Shown here piece by piece: positions 1-8,704 of a DNA stretch of 64,000 nt. This DNA is from Lawsonibacter faecis. GTDB lineage: Bacteria > Bacillota > Clostridia > Oscillospirales > Oscillospiraceae. The first letter of the stretch is position 1. Each line of letters begins with the position of its first letter. The notes beneath the pieces are model-generated. The model had not been told where the DNA came from. It ran no database searches and saw only the letters and a program-made list of their open reading frames with translations. A program made the position numbers and the translations under genes. Where the stretch lies: contig NZ_JACOPQ010000007.1 of the NCBI RefSeq assembly GCF_014287675.1, positions 177,811-241,810 on the forward strand, written 5' to 3'.

Positions 1-782
1 CTGCCGAAGTAGGTCCGGTGGACCAATGTGGACAGGGAGTGGGAGGCGTAGCCCGGACCGCCGGAGGTGAGGGCCATGATAATATCAAAGAGCTTGAGGC
101 CGCCGATGAGATTTACCACCACGGCGGACTGTATGGCGGGCATAAGCAGGGGCAGGGTGATATAGCGCAGCTGGGCCGCCTTGCCGATGCCGTCCATCGC
201 TGCGGCCTCGTAGTACATCTGAGGGATGTTTTGAAGCCCGGCCAGGTAGATGACCATGGAAACACCCACAAATTGGAGCGCATTGACCACCGTCATAATC
301 GCCACGGCCCGGGGGCCGCTGGCCATCCAGTCCACCATCTGACCGCCCAGAGCCAATACGATATCATTGATGGCGCCCCGGTTATAGGAGAAGAAGAAGT
401 ACATCACGTAGCCCATGATGAGGGGCGCAATCATGACTGGCAGGTATATCACGGTGCGCAGGACCGAGCGGCCCCGGAACTTGCCGTTGAGAAAGAGGGC
501 CAGGGCCAGGCCCAGCACATTCTGCAGCAGGGTGCTGCCGAAGCCGTAGATTAAGGTATTGAGGAAGGCGGTGCCGACGTTGCCGTCGGTAAAAAGCCGG
601 ACATAGTTTTTCAGCCCCACCATTTTATAGCTCTGGGAATAGCCGTTCCAGTTGGTGAGGGAGAGAAAGCCCCCCTGGATAAACGGATAGATGACGAACA
701 CGAGAAAGAGCAGGACGGCAGGCAGATAAAACAGGTTCATTTTCGCCTGCCCCAGTCGTCTGGGACCTCCTCTGCTTTTCAC
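1..782 (-). CDS. Sugar ABC transporter permease, MalF-like (C-terminus beyond window)
   Basis: Inner-membrane subunit of a carbohydrate importer. About 260 codons are visible, starting at a GTG (782-780) behind a G-rich ribosome site; the end lies outside the window. The translation has a short basic N-terminus, a first membrane segment (FYLPAVLLFLVFVIYPFI), the MalF-type stretch SLTNWNGY, further hydrophobic segments, and the cytoplasmic EAA loop (EAAAMDGIGKAAQLRYITLP) that contacts the ATPase. It follows the binding-protein gene on the same strand, so the two form one transport operon; a second permease probably follows. The substrate cannot be read from sequence. Confidence 0.9.
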   Translation of the reverse strand, partial: MKSRGGPRRLGQAKMNLFYLPAVLLFLVFVIYPFIQGGFLSLTNWNGYSQSYKMVGLKNYVRLFTDGNVGTAFLNTLIYGFGSTLLQNVLGLALALFLNGKFRGRSVLRTVIYLPVMIAPLIMGYVMYFFFSYNRGAINDIVLALGGQMVDWMASGPRAVAIMTVVNALQFVGVSMVIYLAGLQNIPQMYYEAAAMDGIGKAAQLRYITLPLLMPAIQSAVVVNLIGGLKLFDIIMALTSGGPGYASHSLSTLVHRTYFG

Positions 783-802
783 GGAATAACCCCCTTTTGC
801 AG

Positions 803-832
803 GAGACGGGCCTGCGTGTGCAGGCCCGTCTC
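803..832 (-). promoter_or_regulatory. Intercistronic hairpin between binding protein and permease
   Basis: A perfect 13-bp inverted repeat (GAGACGGGCCTGC, four-base loop, GCAGGCCCGTCTC) lies between the binding-protein stop and the permease start. No T-run follows on the transcribed strand, so it is more likely an mRNA-stabilising or partial attenuator hairpin that keeps binding-protein mRNA above permease mRNA than a full terminator. Confidence 0.6.
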
Positions 833-848
833 TAAAAACCATCTTGTT

Positions 849-2159
849 TTAACCGGCGTACTTGTCCAGGAAGGACTGCTCCATAATTTTCCCGGCGTCC
901 TCCACGGCGCCGGACTTCTGCGCCAGGATCTCGGCGCCGGTGGCGCACATTACGTCCCACATGCCGCTGGGCAGGTACTCGCGGTCAAAGTAGGGGAAGG
1001 TCTCGACGGACTTGTATTTGTCGAAATAGGTCTTGATGTCGCCCAGCTCTACATCCACATCGGTGAGGCCGGAGGAGTTGCCCGCGGCCTTGGCGATGGC
1101 GCCGGCTACCTCGGGACGGGCCAGATAGTTGAGCAGTTCCTGTGCGGCGGCGGCGTTCTTGGTGTCCTTCCAAATGCCCACGGCGATGTCCTCGCCGGCG
1201 ATGAGGGAGGGCGCGTCGCCGTCGCTGGCGGCGGGGATGGGCATCATGCCCAGACTGGCGTCGGCGTTCACGCCCTTGGCGTCCATGATGGCGGAGGGAC
1301 CGTAGAAGCAGAAAGCGGTCTTGCCGGTGGCCAGCGCCTCCATATCGCTGTTGTAGTCAGCGGTGAGTACGTCGGGGTTGAAGTAGCCGGCGGCAGTCCA
1401 GTCGGCCATCATCTGGGCGATTTCAGTCCAGGTGGGCACGTCGAACTTGCCCGCTTTCAGGTCGGCGGCTTTGCTGGCGGATTCATCGGTTACGTAGAAG
1501 GAGGGGGCGACCCAGTCGAAGAACTGGCCGATGGTCCAGGTGTCCTTGCCTCCGATGTGCATGGGGGAGACGCCGGCGGCCTTGATGACCGCGCAGGCGG
1601 CGGCAAAGTCGTCCCAGGTCTTCAGACTGTCGGGGTCGATGTTGTTGTCGGCAAGCACATCCACATTGTAGACGATGCCGGCGATGTCGATGTCGATGGG
1701 CAGCACGAACATATTGCCCTCACTGTCGGTGATGACGGGCTTAATCTGGTCGGAGATGCGCCCGGCAAACTCCATGTCGTTGACGGGCATGAGGTATTCG
1801 CTGTAGCGGGCCACGGACCAGCCGTGGGTGGTGAACACGTCGGGCAGCTCATTGGAGGACATCTTGGTCTTCATCAGCTCCTCGTAGCTGTCGCCGGGGG
1901 CGGAGAACTCCACGGTGTAGCCCGTCTCGGCCTCAAAGCCCTTGAGGGCGGACTCCAGGGCGGCCGCTTTCTCACCTACCACGTTGGTCATAAAAGTGAG
2001 CTCCACCTTTTCGCCGGAGGGGGTTGCGGGTGTGGAGACGGTGGGGGCGGACGGTTTTGCGCCGCCGGAGGAGGGCTGCGGGTCGGCTGCGGGAGTACAG
2101 GCGGACAGCAGGGAGAGCGAGAGCGCGGCGGTCAGCACGAGTGACAGCGTCTTTTTCAT
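849..2159 (-). CDS. Sugar ABC transporter substrate-binding lipoprotein (SBP_bac_1)
   Basis: A 436-aa extracellular solute-binding protein. The ATG at 2159 follows AAAGGGG; upstream codons in frame are not needed. The N-terminus is a lipoprotein signal (MKKTLSLVLTAALSLSLLSAC) with the lipobox Cys at about residue 21, then a Ser/Pro/Thr-rich tether. The mature domain begins VELTFMTNVVGEK and has the family 1 sugar-binding pattern, including the Asp/Ile-rich strand (VLPIDIDIAGIVYNVDVL) and W/Y residues typical of sugar pockets. It delivers a sugar or oligosaccharide to the downstream permease. The divergent two-component system probably controls it. Confidence 0.93.
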   Translation of the reverse strand: MKKTLSLVLTAALSLSLLSACTPAADPQPSSGGAKPSAPTVSTPATPSGEKVELTFMTNVVGEKAAALESALKGFEAETGYTVEFSAPGDSYEELMKTKMSSNELPDVFTTHGWSVARYSEYLMPVNDMEFAGRISDQIKPVITDSEGNMFVLPIDIDIAGIVYNVDVLADNNIDPDSLKTWDDFAAACAVIKAAGVSPMHIGGKDTWTIGQFFDWVAPSFYVTDESASKAADLKAGKFDVPTWTEIAQMMADWTAAGYFNPDVLTADYNSDMEALATGKTAFCFYGPSAIMDAKGVNADASLGMMPIPAASDGDAPSLIAGEDIAVGIWKDTKNAAAAQELLNYLARPEVAGAIAKAAGNSSGLTDVDVELGDIKTYFDKYKSVETFPYFDREYLPSGMWDVMCATGAEILAQKSGAVEDAGKIMEQSFLDKYAG

Positions 2160-2210
2160 ATCAGGGTCCCCTTTCTGTTTTGTGGCATCCGGTCTTGCTT
2201 TCTGATATGG

Positions 2211-2320
2211 ATTATACCGGGCCCGCCGCAATGTGTATATGTACCTAATCTACAATTGAGGTGCGCTTTTGTGCACTAGGGCAAAAAGAGCTGTACCTTG
2301 GAGAAGATGATTGGTATAAT
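2211..2320. promoter_or_regulatory. Divergent promoter region between importer and sensor kinase
   Basis: A perfect -10 box (TATAAT) reads toward the importer at 2216-2211 and another toward the kinase at 2315-2320. No convincing -35 box sits at the usual distance from either, which fits promoters that need the AraC-type activator encoded here. Confidence 0.45.
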
Positions 2321-2361
2321 TGCAACACAGAATAAAAACCATGTCGGGGAGGGGCTCTGTG

Positions 2362-4116
2362 ATGCAGCCAAAGGTGGAACTCAATTTTCGCCATACCTAT
2401 CTGCGCTGCTTTCTCATCAGCGCGGTGGTGCCCATTCTTGCCATCTTCGTTATCCTCTCCCTCTACTACGACAGAGAGGCGGTCAGCTTCAGCCGGGAGG
2501 TCCTCGCCGGAGCGATGGATGCGGGCGAAAATGCTCTGGAGACCTCATTTGCGGAGATCGAGCAGATTTCCTTTACCCCGTACCTCTATAAAGAGGTCTC
2601 CCAGACCATGACCTATATGAAAAACGGGTTTCTCCGCCCCGGGGTGGAGGGCTACGGCTATCTGGACTTGGCCAGCCTGGAATCCAACTACACCATGCTC
2701 TTTACAAAAATGCTGCACTCCTCCCAGCAAAAGGTGCAGGCCATCTCTTTTTATCCCTTCGGCGCGGCTCTGGGCGACTGCTACGCCATTGAGCGGGACA
2801 CTGCGGGGCTGAGCCGGACCCAGGTGTCCGCCGCGGAGGTGGATCGGCTGTACGGCTATACGGTCCCCCACGGGAGCGCACCCGCCTTCCTGTCCCTGGA
2901 TGGGGACGAACCACACCAGACTTACAGCCTGCTGCGCACCATCAAGGATTACGACTCGGGCAAAGAGCTGGGCATCCTCCGCATTGATACGTCGCTCTCC
3001 TCCCTGGCCCCCTGCCTGGTGGGTATGCAGGTGACGGAGAACTCGGCGCTGATGCTCTGCGACAGCCAGGGGCAAATCGTCTACTGTGACGGTACGGTGA
3101 AGCCCGGCCTGATGGAGCAGGCGCAGGGAGGGGCTGACGAAGGCGTGCTCGGGAGCCAGCGGTATACGTTCCAGCGGCGATCCCCCGGCTCAACCGGCTG
3201 GACCCTGTTCCACGCCGCCTCCGTGAGCGATATCCGGCTCTCCAACGCAGGGGCGACCTTCCTTATTTTCGCGGTGACTCTGCTGGCCTTCCTGGCCGCG
3301 TTTATCCTCTACCGCGCCCAGTCGGCGAACATGATCTCCTCCATTGAGTCCATTCTTTACGCCATCCGCCAGCTTCAGGAGGGCAACCTCTCCTATGTCT
3401 GCGCGGTCAAGGATAAGAAAGAGCTCCTGATGATCGCCGACACCCTTAACAAGACCGGAAAAAAGCTGGACGATCTGATCCGCACCGAGGCGGAGGCGCG
3501 CACCAGCCAGAGCAAGGCGGAGTATCTGGCGCTTCAGTCCCAGATCAACCCCCACTTCCTTTACAACACCCTGAACGGCTTCATAGCCCTTAACCGGCTG
3601 GGGGAGAAGCAGCTCCTGGAGACCAGCATTATCCAGCTTACCAAGCTCTTCCGATATATCTGCAGCAACAGCGATGTGTCCACCCCTGCCAGGGAGTTTG
3701 ACTTTGCGACCCAGTACCTGGAGCTGCAGAAGCTGCGGTTTGAGGAGCGGATTACCTATACCGTGGTGGTGGGCGAGGGCACCGGGGATCTGCCCGTCCC
3801 CAAGCTGGTCATCCAGCCCATTGTGGAAAACTGCATTGTCCACGGCATGGAGGAGGATGATGAGCCCATTGAAATTATCCTGCGCTCTTATGTAAAAAAG
3901 AGCGGGGAGGGGCAGGCTGCGCTGATCCTTGAGGTAGTGGACACCGGTGTGGGTTTTGACACTGCCAAGCTGCGTGACTCCCCGAGGGTGGGGCTGAACA
4001 ATGTGACCCAGCGGCTCAACCTCTTCCGGGAGGGGTCCCACTACGAGGTCAGCAGCACCCCGGGACGGGGGACCACAGCCCGGATTATCATTCCACTGGA
4101 GTCTGCCCGCCAATAG
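2362..4116 (+). CDS. YesM-like sensor histidine kinase
   Basis: Membrane sensor kinase of 584 aa. The ATG at 2362 is preceded by GGGGAGGGG; an upstream in-frame ATG at 2320 lacks a ribosome site. One membrane segment lies at residues 15-35, then an extracellular domain of about 240 residues, a second segment (FLIFAVTLLAFLAAFILY) and a HAMP-like linker. The kinase core has the His_kinase motif QINPHFLYNTLNGF with His398 as likely phosphosite, an N box (NCIVHGMEED) and a G box (DTGVGFD). Such kinases pair with AraC-type response regulators, found two genes downstream, and usually control the sugar ABC operon beside them. Confidence 0.93.
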   Translation: MQPKVELNFRHTYLRCFLISAVVPILAIFVILSLYYDREAVSFSREVLAGAMDAGENALETSFAEIEQISFTPYLYKEVSQTMTYMKNGFLRPGVEGYGYLDLASLESNYTMLFTKMLHSSQQKVQAISFYPFGAALGDCYAIERDTAGLSRTQVSAAEVDRLYGYTVPHGSAPAFLSLDGDEPHQTYSLLRTIKDYDSGKELGILRIDTSLSSLAPCLVGMQVTENSALMLCDSQGQIVYCDGTVKPGLMEQAQGGADEGVLGSQRYTFQRRSPGSTGWTLFHAASVSDIRLSNAGATFLIFAVTLLAFLAAFILYRAQSANMISSIESILYAIRQLQEGNLSYVCAVKDKKELLMIADTLNKTGKKLDDLIRTEAEARTSQSKAEYLALQSQINPHFLYNTLNGFIALNRLGEKQLLETSIIQLTKLFRYICSNSDVSTPAREFDFATQYLELQKLRFEERITYTVVVGEGTGDLPVPKLVIQPIVENCIVHGMEEDDEPIEIILRSYVKKSGEGQAALILEVVDTGVGFDTAKLRDSPRVGLNNVTQRLNLFREGSHYEVSSTPGRGTTARIIIPLESARQ

Positions 4117-4211
4117 GCGTGCTGCCGGACAGAAAAAGGGTTTTACCGTCATGCAAGGAAATCTTTGGCGGAAACCCGGGGCGGACTCGGAGTAAGGAGA
4201 AGCGGCAGACC

Positions 4212-4598
4212 ATGGAAATTTTACTGGTAGACGACGAGCGGCTGGCGCGTGCCTGCACCCAGAGCATGCTGGAGGAGATACTCTCCGGTGTGGAGGTGCG
4301 CTTTCACCATGCGTCCACCGCCGCCCAGGCGCTGGAGTGGCTGGAGGACCGCGGCGCCCCCGACCTGGCGATTGTGGATTATAAAATGCCAAAGTGCAGC
4401 GGACTGGAGCTTGTGGAGCGGGCCGGGCCGTGCTGCCCGGGCACGGTATGGGTGCTCCTGAGCGGATACGACCTGGCGGACGAGAGAAGCCGCATCGAAG
4501 CCGCGGGCGTCCGCTTTACGCTTTCCAAGCCGGCAGGTGTGGAGGAATTTTCCACCGTCGTGTCACATATCTGGGGAAATGGAGGCGCGATGCCATGA
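4212..4598 (+). CDS. Stand-alone receiver domain protein (CheY-like)
   Basis: A 128-aa single-domain receiver starting at the ATG at 4212 (AAGGAG upstream). It has the acidic pair in LLVDDERLA, phospho-acceptor Asp56 in IVDYKMP, a Ser/Thr-type position in VLLSGYD and the conserved Lys in LSKPAG. There is no output domain. Its stop overlaps the next start (ATGA), so it is translationally coupled to the AraC-type regulator. A separate receiver between a YesM kinase and its YesN partner is unusual; it may be a phosphate sink or intermediate. Confidence 0.85.
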   Translation: MEILLVDDERLARACTQSMLEEILSGVEVRFHHASTAAQALEWLEDRGAPDLAIVDYKMPKCSGLELVERAGPCCPGTVWVLLSGYDLADERSRIEAAGVRFTLSKPAGVEEFSTVVSHIWGNGGAMP

Positions 4599-6040
4599 CG
4601 GTACTGATTGCGGATGACGATAAGCTGGCCCGTTATAACCTGAAAAGTATGCTCTGTGACTTGGACTCCGATGGACTTATACTGTACGAGGCCGCCAACG
4701 GGAAGACCTTTGTGGAACAGTGCCGCCGCCTCCACCCGGATATCGCCTTTGTGGATATCACCATGCCCCACCTGGACGGCCTGTCCGCCATTGAGCAGTG
4801 CCGGGAATACACCCGGGACACCCAGTTCGTCATACTCTCCGGACACTCGGAGTTTGGCTATGCCAAGCGGGGCATTGAACTTCAGATTGCAGACTACATC
4901 GTCAAGCCCATCGATGCCGTGCAGCTTGCTGAGCTGATGGAACGCCTGCGGGATCGACTGGCCCATACCAGGAAAAACCGCAATATGGACTTTTATATGT
5001 GGGTGCACCAGTGCTTTCAAATCTGGGAGGAGGCGGGCTACTGTGAGATGCCCGGCCCCGGGCCGGATTGCGGCGGCTCCTACTATGGCTTCCGGTTTTT
5101 CCTGGACGCCGGTCCCGGTGCCGGAGGCTACCCGGCCGCATATCTGGCCCTCTCCGAGGGGCTGTACGCTGTGGGGCGAGGCTGCCTGGACAGGCGCATC
5201 CACTATGCCCTCAGGGAATCCCGGGATACGGGGCTGGACTTTATCGTCTGCTGCACCGCCGGGGAGCTCCCGCCGCTCCGGCGGCGCATCCGGGATCTCT
5301 GCCGTGCGCTGGAAGGGGACGGAATGGCCGTCTCGTGTCTCTATGTGGCTGGCGTGGATCTCTGGCAGCTCTACGAGGAACTGAAGGCCGTGGCCGAGCG
5401 GGATTATCTGCGCTTCGGCGCGCCCGATTCGGCCTGCGCGTTTCACGAGCTGACGTTTACCGCTGGGGAGCAGAACGTGCTGGCGCAGGCAGACGCGCTG
5501 ATTGAGTATTTCCAGCAGGCAGACGAAAACCGTTATCTCCGGGCGGTGTCTGCACTGAAGGAGCTGGGAAAGGAGCCGCTGCCTCAGCTCAATACCGGCG
5601 CGTTGACCCGCGCGCTCGGTATCTGCCTGGGCGGGGCGTTTGCGTGGAAGGACTTGCCGGAACTCTGCCGGGCGCTGGAGCGGCACAAGAGCCATATTTT
5701 TGACGGGGCCCAGAGTTCAGGTACGGATAAGATGTCCTATGCCACAGAATATGTGGAGAAGCACTATATGCAGGATATCAGCGTGGTACAGCTGGCGGAA
5801 AAACTGCAGCTGACCCCCAACTATTTCAGTAAGGTTTTTCATGAGCGGACGGGACAGACCTTTTCAGCCTACCTTACCAACGTGCGTATGGGTCAGGCCA
5901 AACGGATTCTCCTCTCCCGGCGGGACGTGCTGGTCAAGGATGTGGCCCTTATGGTGGGCTATTACAGCTCGCGCCATTTCGCAAATGTGTTTAAAAAGTT
6001 CACCGGACTCTATCCCAGCGAGTTCAGGGAGAACAATTAG
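4595..6040 (+). CDS. AraC-type response regulator (YesN-like)
   Basis: A 481-aa response regulator. Start is the ATG at 4595 inside the upstream stop. An N-terminal receiver (residues 1-125) has DDD at 7-9, phospho-acceptor Asp54 in FVDITMP and Lys in VKPIDA. A variable middle region of about 250 residues follows, then a C-terminal AraC double helix-turn-helix (about 380-481, from ISVVQLAEKLQLTPNYFSK to FTGLYPSEFRE). It is the likely transcriptional output for the kinase at 2362 and probably activates the divergent ABC importer. Confidence 0.93.
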   Translation: MTVLIADDDKLARYNLKSMLCDLDSDGLILYEAANGKTFVEQCRRLHPDIAFVDITMPHLDGLSAIEQCREYTRDTQFVILSGHSEFGYAKRGIELQIADYIVKPIDAVQLAELMERLRDRLAHTRKNRNMDFYMWVHQCFQIWEEAGYCEMPGPGPDCGGSYYGFRFFLDAGPGAGGYPAAYLALSEGLYAVGRGCLDRRIHYALRESRDTGLDFIVCCTAGELPPLRRRIRDLCRALEGDGMAVSCLYVAGVDLWQLYEELKAVAERDYLRFGAPDSACAFHELTFTAGEQNVLAQADALIEYFQQADENRYLRAVSALKELGKEPLPQLNTGALTRALGICLGGAFAWKDLPELCRALERHKSHIFDGAQSSGTDKMSYATEYVEKHYMQDISVVQLAEKLQLTPNYFSKVFHERTGQTFSAYLTNVRMGQAKRILLSRRDVLVKDVALMVGYYSSRHFANVFKKFTGLYPSEFRENN

Positions 6041-6063
6041 GAGACCACATTGAACGTGGTCTC
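6041..6063 (+). terminator. Hairpin after the response regulator
   Basis: GAGACCAC, a seven-base loop and GTGGTCTC begin one base after the stop codon. There is no T-run, so termination strength is uncertain. Confidence 0.5.
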
Positions 6064-6136
6064 CCTGTGAATATATTTATAGATCAATCATAACCACCGG
6101 CTGTTGGTGTTAGCTTAAGATGGCCGGCACCGGCAT

Positions 6137-6509
6137 CTAAAACGGCTCAAGGCATACCGGCAGCCGTGTTCCCGGTATGCACAGGCCGGGACGCAGCTCG
6201 TTCATGGTCTGGAGGGTTTGAGCGATCACATCCGGGTCGCAGTAGAGGTTGAAAAGCGCCGGACGCGGTCCAACACCTGGGACGACACAGGAATAAGCGT
6301 GTCGCTCAGCGTCACATCCAGCAGGCCCTTTGCGTTCGGCAAGTCACACGAATCCAGCCATAGTGTGGGTTCCCGGCTTTATCCAGCAGCCAGACCGTCC
6401 GCAGATAGGCTCCACGTTCAACCCGTTCCACACCCGGTATCGCTCTTGCGGAAAGAAAATTCAGCGTGTCCGCCCAGCGATAGGGCGGACGCCTCATATA
6501 AGGCGGCAT
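6137..6509 (-). pseudogene. Relic of AlkA-type DNA glycosylase (N-terminal domain only)
   Basis: Conceptual translation of the minus strand gives the AlkA N-terminal domain signature (YRWADTLNFLSARAIPGVE, then GAYLRTVWLL and HYGWIRV). A frameshift near 6330 moves to the frame reading LLDVTLSDTLIPVSSQVL, and another near 6250 to the frame reading FNLYCDPDVIAQTLQTMN and ELRPGLCIPGT before a TAG at 6139-6137. The catalytic helix-hairpin-helix domain that should follow is absent. Seen: order and motifs match AlkA/Ada-associated glycosylases across three frames. Inferred: a dead remnant of a 3-methyladenine glycosylase gene. Confidence 0.75.
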
Positions 6510-6719
6510 TTCGTTTCGTCATGCTATCGCCCTTTTTTCCATTATAGTATAAACGTCTTGATAAATCACGCCATTTTCGGACATGGTTCTTCTCGTCCTT
6601 GTGTTCATTCAATCATTTCATTTTTGAGCGTGAAGCAAGGCGGCACAATTGCTGTAGGTCATTTAGGTTTAGATGAATCTTATTGGTAATTGACACACTT
6701 GGGGGAGAACGTGTATTAC

Positions 6720-6774
6720 CTGCAAATAAGGGACGGCTCATCTCTTGCTGAGAGAAGCCGTCCCTTATTTGCAG
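6720..6774. terminator. Bidirectional hairpin terminator
   Basis: A perfect 19-bp inverted repeat (CTGCAAATAAGGGACGGCT at 6720-6738 and its complement at 6756-6774) sits just past the stop of the gene ending at 6783. Its loop can form a further TCTC/GAGA helix. It closes the minus-strand redox operon. Confidence 0.75.
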
Positions 6775-6782
6775 TCAACTGT

Positions 6783-8141
6783 TTACTTCGCAGTAATTGT
6801 AATGGTGCCGCTAAGTTCCCGGATGGCATCCGCGCCCTCCACGGCCTGGCCCAACTCAAAGAGGACGCCGCGGCCCCCGCCGCTGAAGCTGCCGTAGAAC
6901 ATCACCACATCCCTCCAGGGGGCGTAATAGGCCAGTGTCCCCGCCTGGGCGGAGGTAATGTCGGGCGTGCCGGTGGTGTCCAGGGCCGTAGGGGGATAGA
7001 AGGTCTGTTCGTTGAAGCTGAAGGGCCGTACATCCAGGGTTAGGGGGAGCTGGCCCGCCAGGGAGCGGGCGGCGGGGCTGTCGTTCAGTTTAAACACGAC
7101 GGAAGTATTGCCGTTTGTCACGGTGAGTTTCATGGTGGTTTCCTCCTTGAAGCTCAGCTGCAAGCCGTCCACCCACTGGGTCACGGCATCCTGGGAGGCG
7201 CTGTTGAGGCGGCGGCCTTCCGCCCAGGTGGCACCGGAGGCCAGCTCATGCAGGCCGGAGTCGCTGAATCCACTGCCGCCGCTGGTGCAGAAGGGCACGA
7301 TGGTCTTTCCAGTGAAGTCATAGCTTTCGAGAAAGGTGCTGATGATCCTGGGCGGCCTGCCGTTCCAGATGGGATAGCCCAGGAATACTACGCCGTAGCC
7401 GTCCATGCCCTCCACAGCGCCGCTGACGGCGGGGCGGGCGGCGGGATCCCGCTGCTCCATCTGGGAGCGGCTGGCGGAATCGTTGTAGTCCAGGTCGGCG
7501 CTGGTATAGGCTACGGCGGGGACGATCTCAAAGAGGTCGCCGCCGGTGGCGGCCTGCACCCGCTCCGCCGCGCCCCGGGTGGTGCCGGTGGCAGAGAAGT
7601 AGGCCACCAGGACTTTCCCGCCCCGGGTGGTTTCCTCCCAACCCAAATTCTCATAGAGGGCCACGGCCACCTGGGCACGGGTGGCCGGGACGGCCCTGGC
7701 CGGGTCGCCTGCCCAGGTGGGCAGTTCACCGCGATAGCGGGCCATGACAATATCCAGCATTTCCACGCTCACCGGGTCGTTGGGGCCGAAATAGCCGCCG
7801 CCGTACCCTTGGAGCAGGTCCGCGCCGGAAGCCCACAGCACGGCGTCGGTGTACCAGTTCCCTGCTGAAACGTCGGTATAGCCGGACGCGTCGGTAACAG
7901 CGGGCGTTCCCTCAGCCCGGTAGAGCACGGTGGCCAGCATGGCCCGGGTCAGGGTCCCTTCCGGGTCAAAGCGGTCGGCGGACACACCGTTCATCAGGCC
8001 CTGCTCCCGGCACCACTCCACAGCCGGGGCATAGGCGGCGTCGGCGGGCACATCGGAGATTCCGCTCACGGCCAACGCCGCCGGGAAGAGGCTCAGTGCC
8101 AGCACAAGGATCAATAAGAGGGAGAGAAGTCTTTTCTTCAT
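6783..8141 (-). CDS. Exported SLH-flavodoxin-cyclophilin-like fusion protein
   Basis: A 452-aa secreted protein with three parts. Residues 1-25 are a signal peptide. SLH repeats follow (SDVPADAAYAPAVEWC at 29, YTDVSAGNWYTDAVLWA at 87) with a weaker third, which would hold the protein on the cell wall. A flavodoxin-like domain (about 174-325) starts with the FMN-phosphate loop region VLVAYFSATGTTRGAAE. A C-terminal cyclophilin-like beta domain (about 335-450) contains FYPPTAL and GTLAYYAPWRDVVMFYG. It is last in the operon, with AGGAGG before the start. A surface flavodoxin is unusual because FMN would have to be acquired on export. Role unknown; extracellular quinone or metal reduction is conceivable. 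Confidence 0.85.
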   Translation of the reverse strand: MKKRLLSLLLILVLALSLFPAALAVSGISDVPADAAYAPAVEWCREQGLMNGVSADRFDPEGTLTRAMLATVLYRAEGTPAVTDASGYTDVSAGNWYTDAVLWASGADLLQGYGGGYFGPNDPVSVEMLDIVMARYRGELPTWAGDPARAVPATRAQVAVALYENLGWEETTRGGKVLVAYFSATGTTRGAAERVQAATGGDLFEIVPAVAYTSADLDYNDSASRSQMEQRDPAARPAVSGAVEGMDGYGVVFLGYPIWNGRPPRIISTFLESYDFTGKTIVPFCTSGGSGFSDSGLHELASGATWAEGRRLNSASQDAVTQWVDGLQLSFKEETTMKLTVTNGNTSVVFKLNDSPAARSLAGQLPLTLDVRPFSFNEQTFYPPTALDTTGTPDITSAQAGTLAYYAPWRDVVMFYGSFSGGGRGVLFELGQAVEGADAIRELSGTITITAK

Positions 8142-8153
8142 ATTGGTTCCTCC

Positions 8154-8702
8154 TTACAGGCTGGTGATAACGGGGTTGCGGAGATAGTCGTACACCCGTC
8201 GCACCTCGCTGGGTTTGTTGGTGTCCAGAATGGAGGGCTGGCCTATGTCCAGGGCGGCGATCTTGGCAAGGTCGTCGGCGTCCAAGGCAAAATCCCATAC
8301 AGCCAGGTTTTCCACCAGCCGCTCCCGGTAGAGCTCCTCCATGGCCCGCCAGGCACCGTAGTAGTCGCCAAAGGGCATATGGATGAGGTAGAGATCCAGA
8401 TAGTCCAGCCCCAGCTTTGCAAGGGATTTCACGAAGGCGGCTTTCGTTTTCTCATACCCCATCTGCCGGATGTACGCCTTAGTGGTAACGAATAGTTCCC
8501 TTCTGGGTACGCCGGAGGCTTTGACGGCCTTGCCCACCGCCTCCTCGTTCTGGTAGGAGCTGGCGGTGTCCAGCAGGCGGTAGCCCACGTCCAGGGCCGT
8601 CTCCACGGCCTTTTGACATTGGGCCGGGGCGGCCACCTGAAAAACGCCGAAGCCCTCCAGGGGCATCTCCACGCCATTTTGCAGCTTCACCGTCTGCACC
8701 AT
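8154..8702 (-). CDS. Aldo/keto reductase with large internal deletion
   Basis: A 182-aa open frame; the family is usually about 280. The N-terminal half is normal: GFGVFQV, the catalytic Asp and Tyr region (GYRLLDTASSYQNEEAVGKA), the Lys strand (ELFVTTKAYI) and the His strand (LDLYLIHMPFGDYYGAWRAM). After ELYRE the sequence jumps to RLVENLAVWDFALDADDLA, which belongs to the C-terminal helix, so roughly 100 residues (barrel strands 5-8 and the NADPH site) are missing in frame. It is probably inactive. It keeps a ribosome site and tight spacing in the operon. Confidence 0.85.
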   Translation of the reverse strand: MVQTVKLQNGVEMPLEGFGVFQVAAPAQCQKAVETALDVGYRLLDTASSYQNEEAVGKAVKASGVPRRELFVTTKAYIRQMGYEKTKAAFVKSLAKLGLDYLDLYLIHMPFGDYYGAWRAMEELYRERLVENLAVWDFALDADDLAKIAALDIGQPSILDTNKPSEVRRVYDYLRNPVITSL

Positions 8703-8704
8703 CG

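Noticed and set aside
816..2144. Long plus-strand open frame opposite the ABC binding protein
   Set aside because: It is glycine/valine/histidine-rich without motifs and is the complement of a well-supported gene; high G+C removes stops.
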